DNA from: JAABQG01 sp963726365
Lineage (GTDB): Bacteria > Pseudomonadota > Gammaproteobacteria > Burkholderiales > Burkholderiaceae_C
Assembly (NCBI GenBank): GCA_963726365.1
Contig: CAVSCI010000006.1
Span: 186,001 to 250,000, forward strand
DNA length: 64,000 nt
Reading direction: 5' to 3'
A program made the position numbers and the translations under genes. The notes under the pieces are model-generated. The model had not been told where the DNA came from, made no database searches, and worked only from the letters and a program-made list of their open reading frames with translations. The first letter of the stretch is position 1; every line of letters starts with the position of its first letter. Positions 56,689 through 64,000 of this stretch are shown piece after piece.

Positions 56689-57261
56689 TTAAACCGGCAC
56701 CACCAGCCGCGCCAGCACCCGCGGCGCGCCGTTGGCATCGGCCTGCAGGATCAGGCCCTCGCCCGAGGCGGTGTTGGTGCTGGCCAGGTCGGACAGCACG
56801 AACATGTGCGTGACCCAGACTTCGAACACCCCGCGCCGCGCCGAAACCTCGACCAGCGCCTGACGCAAGGTTTTCAGGTTCGCCGCGCCGGTGTTCTCCG
56901 AGACACCCCGCGGCGAGGCCAGCGCATCCCAGGCCTGCGCCCGGCCGAACGCCAGCGTGGCCGTGTCCATGCAGCGGCACCAGGGGCTGGAGCGCACCCG
57001 CGCGGGCCGCAGCGATCGGGACGCGAACCACTCGCCCACTCGCCGCGCCTGTGCCCGGCCCTCGTCATTGAGGTTGCGCTGGGTGCCGCATTCGCCCAGC
57101 CGGAACCCCGGCGGATCGAAAGTGCCGGGCGCCAGCGCATGCCGGAACGCCGCGACAACGCCGCCGGCACGCAGGGCCGCCTCGGCATCCGGCCCCGCGG
57201 CCCAGGCCTGCAGCGCCGGCCAGGCCAGCGTCGATGCGATCAGACAACGTCGTGTCAACAC
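56689..57261 (-). CDS. exported histidine phosphatase family protein
   Basis: A 190-residue protein starting at GTG 57261 with AAGGAG eight bases upstream. A signal peptide spans residues 1-22 (ending AWA-AG). The phosphatase signature is AFRHALAPGTFD (catalytic arginine-histidine pair), with SSPWCRCMDTATLAFG in place of the usual SxxxR segment and THMFVLSDL as the second-histidine region (VTHM). A periplasmic phosphomonoesterase is expected; the substrate is unknown. Confidence 0.85.
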   Translation of the reverse strand: MLTRRCLIASTLAWPALQAWAAGPDAEAALRAGGVVAAFRHALAPGTFDPPGFRLGECGTQRNLNDEGRAQARRVGEWFASRSLRPARVRSSPWCRCMDTATLAFGRAQAWDALASPRGVSENTGAANLKTLRQALVEVSARRGVFEVWVTHMFVLSDLASTNTASGEGLILQADANGAPRVLARLVVPV

Positions 57262-57404
57262 GTCAATGCTCCTTCAAGGCGCGGATTGAGACAACCAACA
57301 TCGTGCCCGGCCGCTTGAAACCTTGCCACCGCGACGGATATGGCGCTTGCCCCGAAAGGCGGCGATCCCGCCCGGGATTTCCAGCGGACAATGCCGCCTG
57401 AACC

Positions 57405-57731
57405 ATGGCACGGCGCAAGCACTATCACGTCTACGTTGTCGAACTGTCGAGCGAAGTGCTCCGCAACGCCCGCTTCCTGCGGGCCAACCCGGGCTACATC
57501 CCCGGCAAACCCTGCGTCTACGTCGGCATGACGGGCCTGGACCCCGACGTGCGCTTTGACAAGCACAAGGCAGGCATTCAATCGAACCGGTATGTGCAGG
57601 AATTCGGGCTGCGCCTGTTGCCGAAGCTCTATGCGTTGTACAACCCGCTGACTTATGACGAAGCCCGCAGCCTGGAGGTGGAACTGGGCATCGACCTGCG
57701 GGAGGGCGGCTACGGGGTCTGGCAGGCGTGA
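57405..57731 (+). CDS. GIY-YIG-like small protein
   Basis: A 108-residue protein that resembles a GIY-YIG domain: VYVVELSS corresponds to the GIY strand, VYVGMTGLDPDVRFDKHKAG to the YIG strand and the following arginine/histidine helix, and GLRLLPKLYALYN to the next element. The tail SLEVELGIDLREGGYGVWQA has the glutamate expected of the metal site. No transposon context is present. It may be a stand-alone nuclease domain of unknown role; family assignment is moderate. Confidence 0.6.
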   Translation: MARRKHYHVYVVELSSEVLRNARFLRANPGYIPGKPCVYVGMTGLDPDVRFDKHKAGIQSNRYVQEFGLRLLPKLYALYNPLTYDEARSLEVELGIDLREGGYGVWQA

Positions 57732-57896
57732 CCTCCTGGAGGCCATATTCTGCGGCGCCAGAGCCGCCATCCTGTGCCTTCCTGCCATCCTCCAGCTTCA
57801 CCGGCCCGGCGTCAGAATCGGTGCACAGGGGGTTGACCTGGCGAACAGGAATAACTGCTGAAGACTGACAGGAGTCAATCGCCTCGCTCCGATGCG

Positions 57897-57955
57897 GTCT
57901 TTATCGTTGGAATTCGGCGTGCGGCGAAGCCGTCCGCTGGAATGGCTGGTTAGCA
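57897..57955 (-). other. attC-like site downstream of the methyltransferase gene
   Basis: Read leftward from 57955, TGCTAACCAGCCATTCC then AGCGGACG-GCTTCG-CCGCACGCCG then AATTCCAACGATAAAG. The order (core, spacer, stem, GCTTCG loop, asymmetrical right arm) parallels aadA-type attC sites. The right core (GATAAAG) is degenerate. It starts 13 bp after the stop of the methyltransferase gene. Confidence 0.5.
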
Positions 57956-57967
57956 GTCTACGCACGA

Positions 57968-58831
57968 TCACTTCGTAGCCGCGCCGACAAGGCACTCACC
58001 CGGCACCTCGAACCCAGCAGGCGATTCGAAACTGCGCATTGAGCCTCCCACTTCGTTCCACACGGAATCGCATTCTTGAGGGGGCAGGTGAGCCATCATG
58101 GCATTGAATCCACCGAAGGCCTCGCGGGCGACCCGCACGTACTCGGCAGCACTGGCCGCTCTATGGGGCACCGGCACAGCGTGAACCTCGGGGTCGGAAA
58201 ACCCGGCTTGGCGGAAGACGTTTTCGAGCAGCCCGGCACCGCCAAGGCTGAACGGTCCGGGTTGCCCCGGAATGGGAGGCGGGAGTTGCGCCCGCCGGCG
58301 GATGATGGAAGCTGGCACAGCGCCCCAACTGTTTCGATCGGGCGTGGAAAAGACAGCGACGGCGACCCGACCGCCCGGCCTGAGAACACGGCGCCACTCG
58401 CGCAGCGCTGTCACAGGGTGCGGCATATACATCAGGCCAAGCCGACACAGCACCGCATCAAAGGAAGCGTCAGGCAGATCCAGTTTCTCGCCGTCCATGG
58501 CGCGGGTCTCAATCTGTTTGAGTCCCCGTTCACGAGCGACCTGGAGCGCAAGCTCAACGATCCCTTCCGAGATGTCGGTCGCGAGCACGTAACCGCCTGG
58601 GCCCACTCGTTCGGCGGCACTGACCGCCGGTTCGCCTGCCCCGGCAGCGACGTCCAGGATGCGCTGACCTGGCTGAACCCGGGCCAGATCGAGCATCTGG
58701 CGGGTAGCGACTCCATACCAACGCTCCAGAGTGGGCGTCCAGCGCCGCCAGGCTGCGCCGTCCTTGTTCCATTGCTCTCGCTGCGCGCTCTTGTACTTCG
58801 CTGCGTCGAATGAGGGTTGCTGTTCGGCCAT
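57968..58831 (-). CDS. UbiE/class I SAM-dependent methyltransferase (possible cassette gene)
   Basis: A 287-residue methyltransferase with AGAGGAG before ATG 58831. Motif I ILDVAAGAGEPAVSAAERVG, VLATDISEGIVELA, SFDAVLCRLGLMYMPHP and RVLRPGGRVAVAVFS fit the UbiE-like methyltransferase_11/25 families; no substrate can be named. The gene looks like an integron cassette: an attC-like site follows the stop, and a GTTAGCC heptamer (58887-58893, minus strand) lies about 55 bp before the start. Confidence 0.85.
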   Translation of the reverse strand: MAEQQPSFDAAKYKSAQREQWNKDGAAWRRWTPTLERWYGVATRQMLDLARVQPGQRILDVAAGAGEPAVSAAERVGPGGYVLATDISEGIVELALQVARERGLKQIETRAMDGEKLDLPDASFDAVLCRLGLMYMPHPVTALREWRRVLRPGGRVAVAVFSTPDRNSWGAVPASIIRRRAQLPPPIPGQPGPFSLGGAGLLENVFRQAGFSDPEVHAVPVPHRAASAAEYVRVAREAFGGFNAMMAHLPPQECDSVWNEVGGSMRSFESPAGFEVPGECLVGAATK

Positions 58832-58901
58832 GCAATTTCTCCTCTCGGTTAGACGGTGATGTTGCTTCGCGGTGCGGGAGTCAGACGGCTAACGGATGTA
58901 G

Positions 58902-58940
58902 CTCGTCGGATAAACCGGCCAGCCCAGAATATCCGACGAG
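58902..58940. other. 11 bp perfect inverted repeat upstream of the methyltransferase
   Basis: CTCGTCGGATA at 58902-58912 and TATCCGACGAG at 58930-58940, separated by 17 nt. It has no T-run. It could be an operator, part of a degenerate attC stem or a terminator stem. Confidence 0.6.
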
Positions 58941-59084
58941 ATCAACCCAATGTCCAGTAGACAATGCCTATGAATGACTCCAATCGCTGCACTCCGGCAT
59001 TTCTCGGGACGTATCCAGGGAACCTGTCCAACAGACATCCAGCAATCGCATGTCGACCCAAAACGCTGAAATCGCTCCTTATAA

Positions 59085-59131
59085 GATAGCAAACAATAAC
59101 CATTTCACGATGGCTAATGGCCTAATTCAGT
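59085..59131 (+). repeat. dispersed ATAGC/GGCCAAAA element, copy 10
   Basis: GATAGC-N9-CCATTTCACGATGG-N5-GGCCTAAT. It slightly overlaps the 3' end of the helicase gene (stop at 59127). Confidence 0.8.
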
Positions 59132-61580
59132 CAAGTTCCAGTCCACGGGAACCCTTTCCCGGCTCCCACCACGCCGGCAGCAGTCCCCTGACCTCCGCCC
59201 GCGCGAACCGGTCGTCCATCAGCACCAGCATGCCCTCGTCGGCTGGCGTACGGATCACGCGGCCGGCGGCTTGCACCACTTTCTGCAGGCCGGGGTAGAG
59301 GTAGGTGTAGTCGTAACCCCGCCCGGCAAAGGCGGCTTCCATGCGCGCCCTGATCTGCTCGTTGACGGGGTTGAACTGCGGCAGGCCCAGCGTGGCAATG
59401 AAGGCACCGATCAGGCGGTCGCCGGGCAGGTCGATGCCTTCGGCGAAGGCGCCACCCAGCACCGCAAAGCCGATGCCCTGCCCGCCGGGCGTGAAGCGGG
59501 CCAGGAAGGCTTCGCGCGCGGCCTCAGGCATCTGGCGCTGCTGCTCCCAGCACGGCACGCCGGGGTGCCGCTCGCGCAACAGCCCGAATACCTGGTCCAG
59601 GTAGTCGTAGCTGCTGAAGAAAGCCAGGTAGTGGCCCGGCTTCGCCGCGTACTGGCGCGCGATCAGTTCAACGATGGGCGCCAGTGATCGTTCACGGTCC
59701 CTCCAGCGCGTGGAGATGTCGCGGGCCACGCGCACCGTCAGCTGGCGCGCGCTGAAGGGCGACGGAACATCGATCCACGCGGTGTTGTCGGGCAGGCCCA
59801 GCAGGTCGGCGTGGTAAGGCTGCGGGCTCAAAGTGGCGGAGAACAGCACCACGGTGCGCGCGGCGGCAAAGCGGACCTGCAGGTGCGGCGCCGGAACGAT
59901 GTTGCGGATGCACAGGGTGGATGCGGCCGGTCGCCCGGGCAGCGGCGTGCGGCCGGGCCGCAGTGTGATGTCGAACAGAGATTGCGGCCCAAAGCTTGCG
60001 GCGATGCGTGCAAAGTGCAGCGCGTCGAAATAGAAGCGCTGCAGGTCGGCACCCGACTGCAACAAATCCGCCACGAGCGCGGGTTGGTCGACCATCAGGT
60101 CGGTCAGCGTGGCAAGCGTCTGGTGCAGCGCCTCGATGAAGGCTGCGGGGATGTCGTCCGCGGCGGCGTAGGGCGTGGCCTGATCGCGCTGAAGCTCGTT
60201 CCATGTTCGGTTCAGGCGGTCGAGCGTGCGCTTGATCGGCGGTGAGACAGCCGTCGCGGCGCGGCGCAGGGCTTTGAGCGCGCCCTGCTCCAGTTCAGCG
60301 CTGTACATGCCGCGCGCGCGCTCCACCAGGTTGTGCGCTTCATCCACCAGCACGGCCACACGCCAACCCTCCATCTGGGTCATGGCGAACAGCATGGCGC
60401 TGGTGTCGAACCAGTAGTTGTAGTCGCCCACCACGACGTCAGCCCAGCGCGCGAGCTCCTGGCCCAGGTAGTAGGGGCAGACATCGTGGCGCAGGGCAAT
60501 CTCGCGCAGGGTGGATTTGTCGAACAGGACGCCCTTTGCACACCCGGTGGCTTGAGGCGCCGGGTTGGCCACGCTGGCTTCGTCCACCGCAGCCTGCCGG
60601 GCCGCTGGCAGGCGGTCGTAGAAGCCGCGCGCCAGCGGGCAGGAATCCCCGTGGCAGGCCTTGTCAGGATGTTCGCAGGCCTTGTCGCGGGCGACGAGCT
60701 CGAGCACGCGCAGGGGGGGATGCGCCGCGCTGGCGCAAATCTGCTGCAGCGCGTCCAGCGCGAGCTGGCGACCGGAGGTCTTGGCGGCCAGGTAAAACAC
60801 CTTGTCCAGGCCTGCATCAGGTCTTGCCGCATCGGGCGGCGCGGCCTTGAGCAGCGGAAACAGCGTGCCCAAGGTCTTGCCGATGCCGGTGGGCGCCTGC
60901 GCCATCAGGCAGCGGCCTGCGCGGGCGCTGCGGTAAACGGCCTCGGCCATTTCGCGCTGACCGGTGCGCAATGACGGCAGCGGGAATTGCAGGGCGTTGA
61001 GCGCCGCGTCGCGGGCAGCGCGATGGGTGGCCTCCTGCACCGACCAGGCGGTGAAACGCTGGCACTGGTCTTCAAAAAAGGCCTGTAGCGCGTTGGCCGG
61101 CTGGCTCTCGGTGAAGACCGTTTCCTGTCGCGTGTCGATGTTGAAGTACACCAGGGCCAGCTCCACCTGTGCCAGCCCAAGCTGGCGGCAGATCAGCGCC
61201 CCATAGACGCGCACCTGCGCCCAGTGCAACTGGCGGTGGTTGTCCGGCACGTGGGTCAGGTCGCCGCGGTAAGTCTTGATTTCTTCCAGCCGCCGGGCCG
61301 CAGGGTCCCAGCCGTCAGCGCGCCCGCGCACACGCAGCGGGCCGAAATCGCCCTCCAATGGCACCTCGGTCTGGTAGCCAGCGGCGCGGCGTGCGGTGAC
61401 CACGCCATGGCCCTCGATACCTTCGGCCCCGGTGGGCGACGGCGTGAAGCGCAAGTCCAGGTCACCCCGCTTGGCCGTGAACTCACACATCGCGCGCACG
61501 GCGATGGTGTAACCAGGCGCAGCCGCAACGATGGACGCGATGCCGTCCTCGGGCGGGATGCGCGGGGCCTCAGGCGCCAT
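59127..61580 (-). CDS. RecB-like nuclease fused to XPD/DinG-type Fe-S helicase
   Basis: An 817-residue fusion. Residues 70-130 hold a RecB/Cas4-type PD-(D/E)XK nuclease: D89 in RGRADGWD, E100-x-K102 in LEEIKTY and the QxxxY motif at Q122-Y126. Residues about 200-810 form a DinG/XPD superfamily 2 helicase: Walker A QAPTGIGKT (228-236), DEAH at 413-416, and four cysteines (C302, C309, C314, C368) placed as the Fe-S cluster of XPD-type helicases. QAAGRVIRTPADEG is motif VI. ATG 61580 lies inside the end of the upstream nuclease gene, so translation is coupled. It probably unwinds and trims DNA ends. Confidence 0.9.
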   Translation of the reverse strand: MAPEAPRIPPEDGIASIVAAAPGYTIAVRAMCEFTAKRGDLDLRFTPSPTGAEGIEGHGVVTARRAAGYQTEVPLEGDFGPLRVRGRADGWDPAARRLEEIKTYRGDLTHVPDNHRQLHWAQVRVYGALICRQLGLAQVELALVYFNIDTRQETVFTESQPANALQAFFEDQCQRFTAWSVQEATHRAARDAALNALQFPLPSLRTGQREMAEAVYRSARAGRCLMAQAPTGIGKTLGTLFPLLKAAPPDAARPDAGLDKVFYLAAKTSGRQLALDALQQICASAAHPPLRVLELVARDKACEHPDKACHGDSCPLARGFYDRLPAARQAAVDEASVANPAPQATGCAKGVLFDKSTLREIALRHDVCPYYLGQELARWADVVVGDYNYWFDTSAMLFAMTQMEGWRVAVLVDEAHNLVERARGMYSAELEQGALKALRRAATAVSPPIKRTLDRLNRTWNELQRDQATPYAAADDIPAAFIEALHQTLATLTDLMVDQPALVADLLQSGADLQRFYFDALHFARIAASFGPQSLFDITLRPGRTPLPGRPAASTLCIRNIVPAPHLQVRFAAARTVVLFSATLSPQPYHADLLGLPDNTAWIDVPSPFSARQLTVRVARDISTRWRDRERSLAPIVELIARQYAAKPGHYLAFFSSYDYLDQVFGLLRERHPGVPCWEQQRQMPEAAREAFLARFTPGGQGIGFAVLGGAFAEGIDLPGDRLIGAFIATLGLPQFNPVNEQIRARMEAAFAGRGYDYTYLYPGLQKVVQAAGRVIRTPADEGMLVLMDDRFARAEVRGLLPAWWEPGKGSRGLELD

Positions 61581-62337
61581 CGTCAGGGGTCGTCGAATCG
61601 TCGCCCAGATCCGCCAGCGGCGCCTGGTCGCCGCCCTCGACGACATGCGGCGTGCGCTTGGCAAGCTCCAGCCAGATGGCAAACGGCAGGCGCTCCACCG
61701 GTCGGCGCGGCGCGGGGCGCGCCACGCCGAGTTGCCCGCCCTGCATCACCATCACGCCGCACTCGGCGGGAATCTCGTCGGGCTCACCGATGGGGCGGCC
61801 CTTCGCATCGTTGCCCAGCACGTACCAGCAGGCGCCGCCCAGGTCGAGGTAGGCGGCGCGCTTGGCGGCTTTCTTCAAATCGCCCAGCAGGTCGGCGCGG
61901 CGCACCTTGATCTCGTGCACCACGGGCTCGACATACGCCTCCACCGTGGTGTTGCGGATCGAAAACACGTCGGGCATGGCGATGCACCACTGCGGCGCGT
62001 CCTGCGCCGTCGGCCCGGGCACCTGCGCGCGCAGGGAGAGGCCGGTCCAGACTACGCGGCCCGCGCGCACCATCTCGCGCGCCACCTGCTGCACCAGCAC
62101 CTCATGGTCGGAGCGGGCCGCCCGGTTGCCCTGCAGGGTCGCCGACAGCATCTGGATGCCGGTATCCGTCACGCGCAAGGTCTCGTGCCCGGATGCGGCA
62201 CGCACGCGCTCCACCAGCCCAGCGGCCAGCAGTTCGACCTCGATCAGGTCCTGGCACGGCCAGCCCGCCGAGCGGTAGATCTCGCGCAGGCGGCGGGCAT
62301 GGGGCTTGCCGATCACGATGGGTGCGGGCAGGGTCAC
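61570..62337 (-). CDS. PD-(D/E)XK (VRR-NUC-like) nuclease with N-terminal helical domain
   Basis: About 255 residues from GTG 62337; no other in-frame start is better. The nuclease core shows P122-D123 in AMPDVFSI and E142-I-K144 in VHEIKVRR, followed by KKAAKRAAYLDLGGACWYVL; this is the PD...EXK arrangement. The first 65 residues look like a winged-helix (WPCQDLIEVELLAAGLVERV). The TGA overlaps the helicase start by 11 bp. The pair is a coupled DNA-processing unit; no methylase or phage-like partner is adjacent. Confidence 0.8.
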   Translation of the reverse strand: MTLPAPIVIGKPHARRLREIYRSAGWPCQDLIEVELLAAGLVERVRAASGHETLRVTDTGIQMLSATLQGNRAARSDHEVLVQQVAREMVRAGRVVWTGLSLRAQVPGPTAQDAPQWCIAMPDVFSIRNTTVEAYVEPVVHEIKVRRADLLGDLKKAAKRAAYLDLGGACWYVLGNDAKGRPIGEPDEIPAECGVMVMQGGQLGVARPAPRRPVERLPFAIWLELAKRTPHVVEGGDQAPLADLGDDSTTPDDGA

Positions 62338-62533
62338 GTCATTTTCAGGAAACTGGCCTTGCGCATGAAAGCGCCCCGGGGAAAGGCAGATGCTGTTGAA
62401 TCGGGCATTGGGTTTTCTTGCGTTTTCATGAAATGGGAAATCAGTGACCTGGCCCCGCGCATGAAACGGGTGAAGCCTCAAGGCGCATTACATTAGCATT
62501 ACAGAATGTAACAACACGCGGAAGGCCAATCTG

Positions 62534-63595
62534 ATGTTCGATCCCGGCAAAGAATTGCTGGAACCCGAGGGAGAACAACCCATCCTGTACGTGGGCCTGA
62601 TGGGCTTTTCCCTGCAGCAGCGTGTCGCCCTGGAGAAGATCCTGACCAGGCCAGGCGGCAGCGGGCCAGCATGGCGGGTGGGGCCCTTCGCTGAAGCCGA
62701 TGCATGGTGCGTCAACGGTTCCCGGATCAGTCTGCAACCCGACGGCAACCTGCGGGTCACGGCCGGGTTACCCACCGAGCATGTGCTGAACCTGCGCCTT
62801 GAGGATGTAAAGCGGCCCATCGGCTTCTCCAAGCCACTGGCGTCCCGGAAATTCGAAGCCACCTGTACCTTCGATCCGGCCTCGGAACCCGACATTCAAG
62901 GCATGCTGCGCCAGTTCGAAGACTGGCTTGGGCCCCTGCTTTTCCGCACGGCCCTGGGCGCATTGATTGTCAAAAAGGGCGTCTCCCTGCGCGGCGGCAA
63001 CTACCATGTGAGGCACAAGGACACGCTCCTCGCCGTGCTTGATTTCCGCCACGGGCAAGCCGCCATTTCGGCCAAGGCGTCGCCAGCCGCCCTGGCCGAG
63101 GCGAGCTGGGACCGGCGCCCCGACGGGGCAAACGAACTGCCGGGGAATTTCTTGTCCTGTACCCCGGCGCAGCTGATCTGGACGTATGCGCGACATTGCG
63201 CACAAGACCTCTTGCCGAGGCGATACAGGGACGAAGTCGTCTTCTACCGTCACGCGCCACGGGTGCCGCTGAGCTGGCTCAGGGATTCAGAACTGCGACT
63301 GCTGAGCACGCTTTCCACAGGGCCCGGCGACTTCCGCACGCTGTGTCAGCGTACCGGCATCGCCGAGTCCGAAATGGCGCGCGATCTGGCATGCCTGTAC
63401 TACGCAGGCGCTGTCACGACGACCCGTTCGAAGGCGTCCGAGTCATTCTCCAGCCGGCAGGACGCTGTGCCGCCACGCCCCACATACGGCAATATCGACT
63501 CGATACCCGAAAGCCAACCGACCCCGTCGTTCGAGGAAAACCGGACCGTGCCCGCCACGCTGGACCGGACCAACAGGCTGCTGTCCGGGCAGTAG
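62534..63595 (+). CDS. protein of unknown function, possible winged-helix C-terminus
   Basis: A 353-residue protein from ATG 62534 with GGAAGG upstream. I do not recognise the first 240 residues (YVGLMGFSLQQRVALEKIL at the start may be a response-regulator-like or DUF-type fold). Residues about 250-300 (LRLLSTLSTGPGDFRTLCQR, then SEMARDLACLYYAGAVTTTR) look like a winged helix seen in PATAN/DUF4388-type regulators. The last 55 residues are disordered. No signal peptide is present. Divergent from the nuclease-helicase pair. Confidence 0.6.
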   Translation: MFDPGKELLEPEGEQPILYVGLMGFSLQQRVALEKILTRPGGSGPAWRVGPFAEADAWCVNGSRISLQPDGNLRVTAGLPTEHVLNLRLEDVKRPIGFSKPLASRKFEATCTFDPASEPDIQGMLRQFEDWLGPLLFRTALGALIVKKGVSLRGGNYHVRHKDTLLAVLDFRHGQAAISAKASPAALAEASWDRRPDGANELPGNFLSCTPAQLIWTYARHCAQDLLPRRYRDEVVFYRHAPRVPLSWLRDSELRLLSTLSTGPGDFRTLCQRTGIAESEMARDLACLYYAGAVTTTRSKASESFSSRQDAVPPRPTYGNIDSIPESQPTPSFEENRTVPATLDRTNRLLSGQ

Positions 63596-63654
63596 CCACC
63601 GACAGCCTTTACTGGGCCCCACGACGTCGGGCGTCAAGGCAAAAGGCCTGGCAA

Positions 63655-64000
63655 TCACACCGGGTAGATCAGCGAGTTCAGCACCATTTCGCTGTCGTAC
63701 ACGCAAAGCCGATTCATGATCTTCAATGCGCCTTCGATCCGGACCAGGGTGTCGATGGTGCGTCCCACGTTGCAGACCTCGCTCACCCCGCCCGGCTTGG
63801 TGCGGAATACGGCGTAATTCGACTGGGCCGTGATGCGCTCGCTGCCTGCCACCGGGTCCACGGCCAAGACCCGCGCGGGGCTGATGACGTGGCGGGTGTA
63901 ATACGGGCCGTGGTAGATGGTCTGGGTGATCCCGTAGACACGGTCCTTCATCATGGCGCGCGATTCCAGCGCCATGAGCGCCAGCGGCAGACCCCGGTCG
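63655..64000 (-). CDS. aromatic ring-hydroxylating dioxygenase small (beta) subunit, N-terminus beyond the window edge
   Basis: The last 115 codons of a leftward gene whose start lies beyond the right edge. The NTF2-like beta-subunit fold is indicated by YYTRHVISPARVLAVDP, ITAQSNYAVFRTK and a C-terminus MNRLCVYDSEMVLNSLIYPV, typical of small subunits of Rieske dioxygenases (biphenyl, salicylate 5-hydroxylase and related). These stabilise the alpha-subunit hexamer. The large subunit should lie beyond 64000. Confidence 0.8.
   Translation of the reverse strand, partial: DRGLPLALMALESRAMMKDRVYGITQTIYHGPYYTRHVISPARVLAVDPVAGSERITAQSNYAVFRTKPGGVSEVCNVGRTIDTLVRIEGALKIMNRLCVYDSEMVLNSLIYPV

Overview
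The window is high-G+C DNA with Burkholderiales-type gene content: GltS, a DASS carrier, a YdiK-type permease, SlyX, MipA/OmpV, a DUF3237 protein, bacterial wax-ester synthases, a RIO1-type kinase, and at the right edge a ring-hydroxylating dioxygenase small subunit. A Comamonadaceae-like beta-proteobacterium (Polaromonas, Rhodoferax or Variovorax neighbourhood) is my best guess. No rRNA, tRNA, CRISPR array, prophage or intact insertion sequence was seen. Genes lie on both strands in short operons.

Layout. 1-6.5 kb: PEBP-like exported protein (cut by the edge), MFS carrier, nitronate monooxygenase, alpha/beta hydrolase, wax-ester synthase/DGAT no. 1 and an SDR. 6.5-10.6 kb: leftward operon of penicillin-acylase-like Ntn hydrolase, MaoC-like hydratase and DUF1345 membrane protein. 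10.7-18.3 kb: ABC1/UbiB kinase, then an accessory-looking stretch with a decayed GNAT cassette and attC-like site, small secreted proteins, a metallo-beta-lactamase-fold enzyme and an MFS exporter. 18.4-24.8 kb: GltS, DASS carrier, Nudix hydrolase, NAD-malic enzyme, glycerophosphodiester phosphodiesterase. 25.1-31.9 kb: wax-ester synthase no. 2, lipase-like hydrolase, YdiK permease, SlyX, Old Yellow Enzyme no. 1, PAS-GGDEF-hemerythrin protein. 32-37.6 kb: indolepyruvate/phenylpyruvate decarboxylase, tryptophanase, exported lipoprotein acylase. 37.8-42 kb: Old Yellow Enzyme no. 2, methyltransferase, tandem cupin, saccharopine-dehydrogenase-like protein. 42.2-46.5 kb: MacAB-type efflux system, badly broken in frame. 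46.8-64 kb: MipA, wax-ester synthase no. 3, NYN/LOTUS protein, cold-shock/DUF1294 protein, RIO kinase, omega-aminotransferase, RNase II-family enzyme, exported rubrerythrin under a probable FNR/Anr box, phosphatase, GIY-YIG-like protein, methyltransferase, a coupled nuclease plus Fe-S helicase pair, an unknown protein and the dioxygenase small subunit.

The strongest unexplained signal is an intergenic element of about 41 bp, ATAGC-N9-CCATTCGACGCTGG-N5-GGCCAAAA, found 11 times with near-rigid spacing, always on the + strand whatever the direction of the neighbouring genes. Other themes are neutral-lipid metabolism (three wax-ester synthases, each with a basic C-terminal tail), aromatic amino-acid breakdown (tryptophanase beside an IpdC-type decarboxylase), and relics that look like integron gene cassettes. 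In two blocks (33.7-37.3 and 42.2-46.5 kb) genes are broken by many single-base insertions while their protein similarity is retained; this looks more like uncorrected sequencing error than decay, and coordinates there describe whole loci rather than translatable frames.
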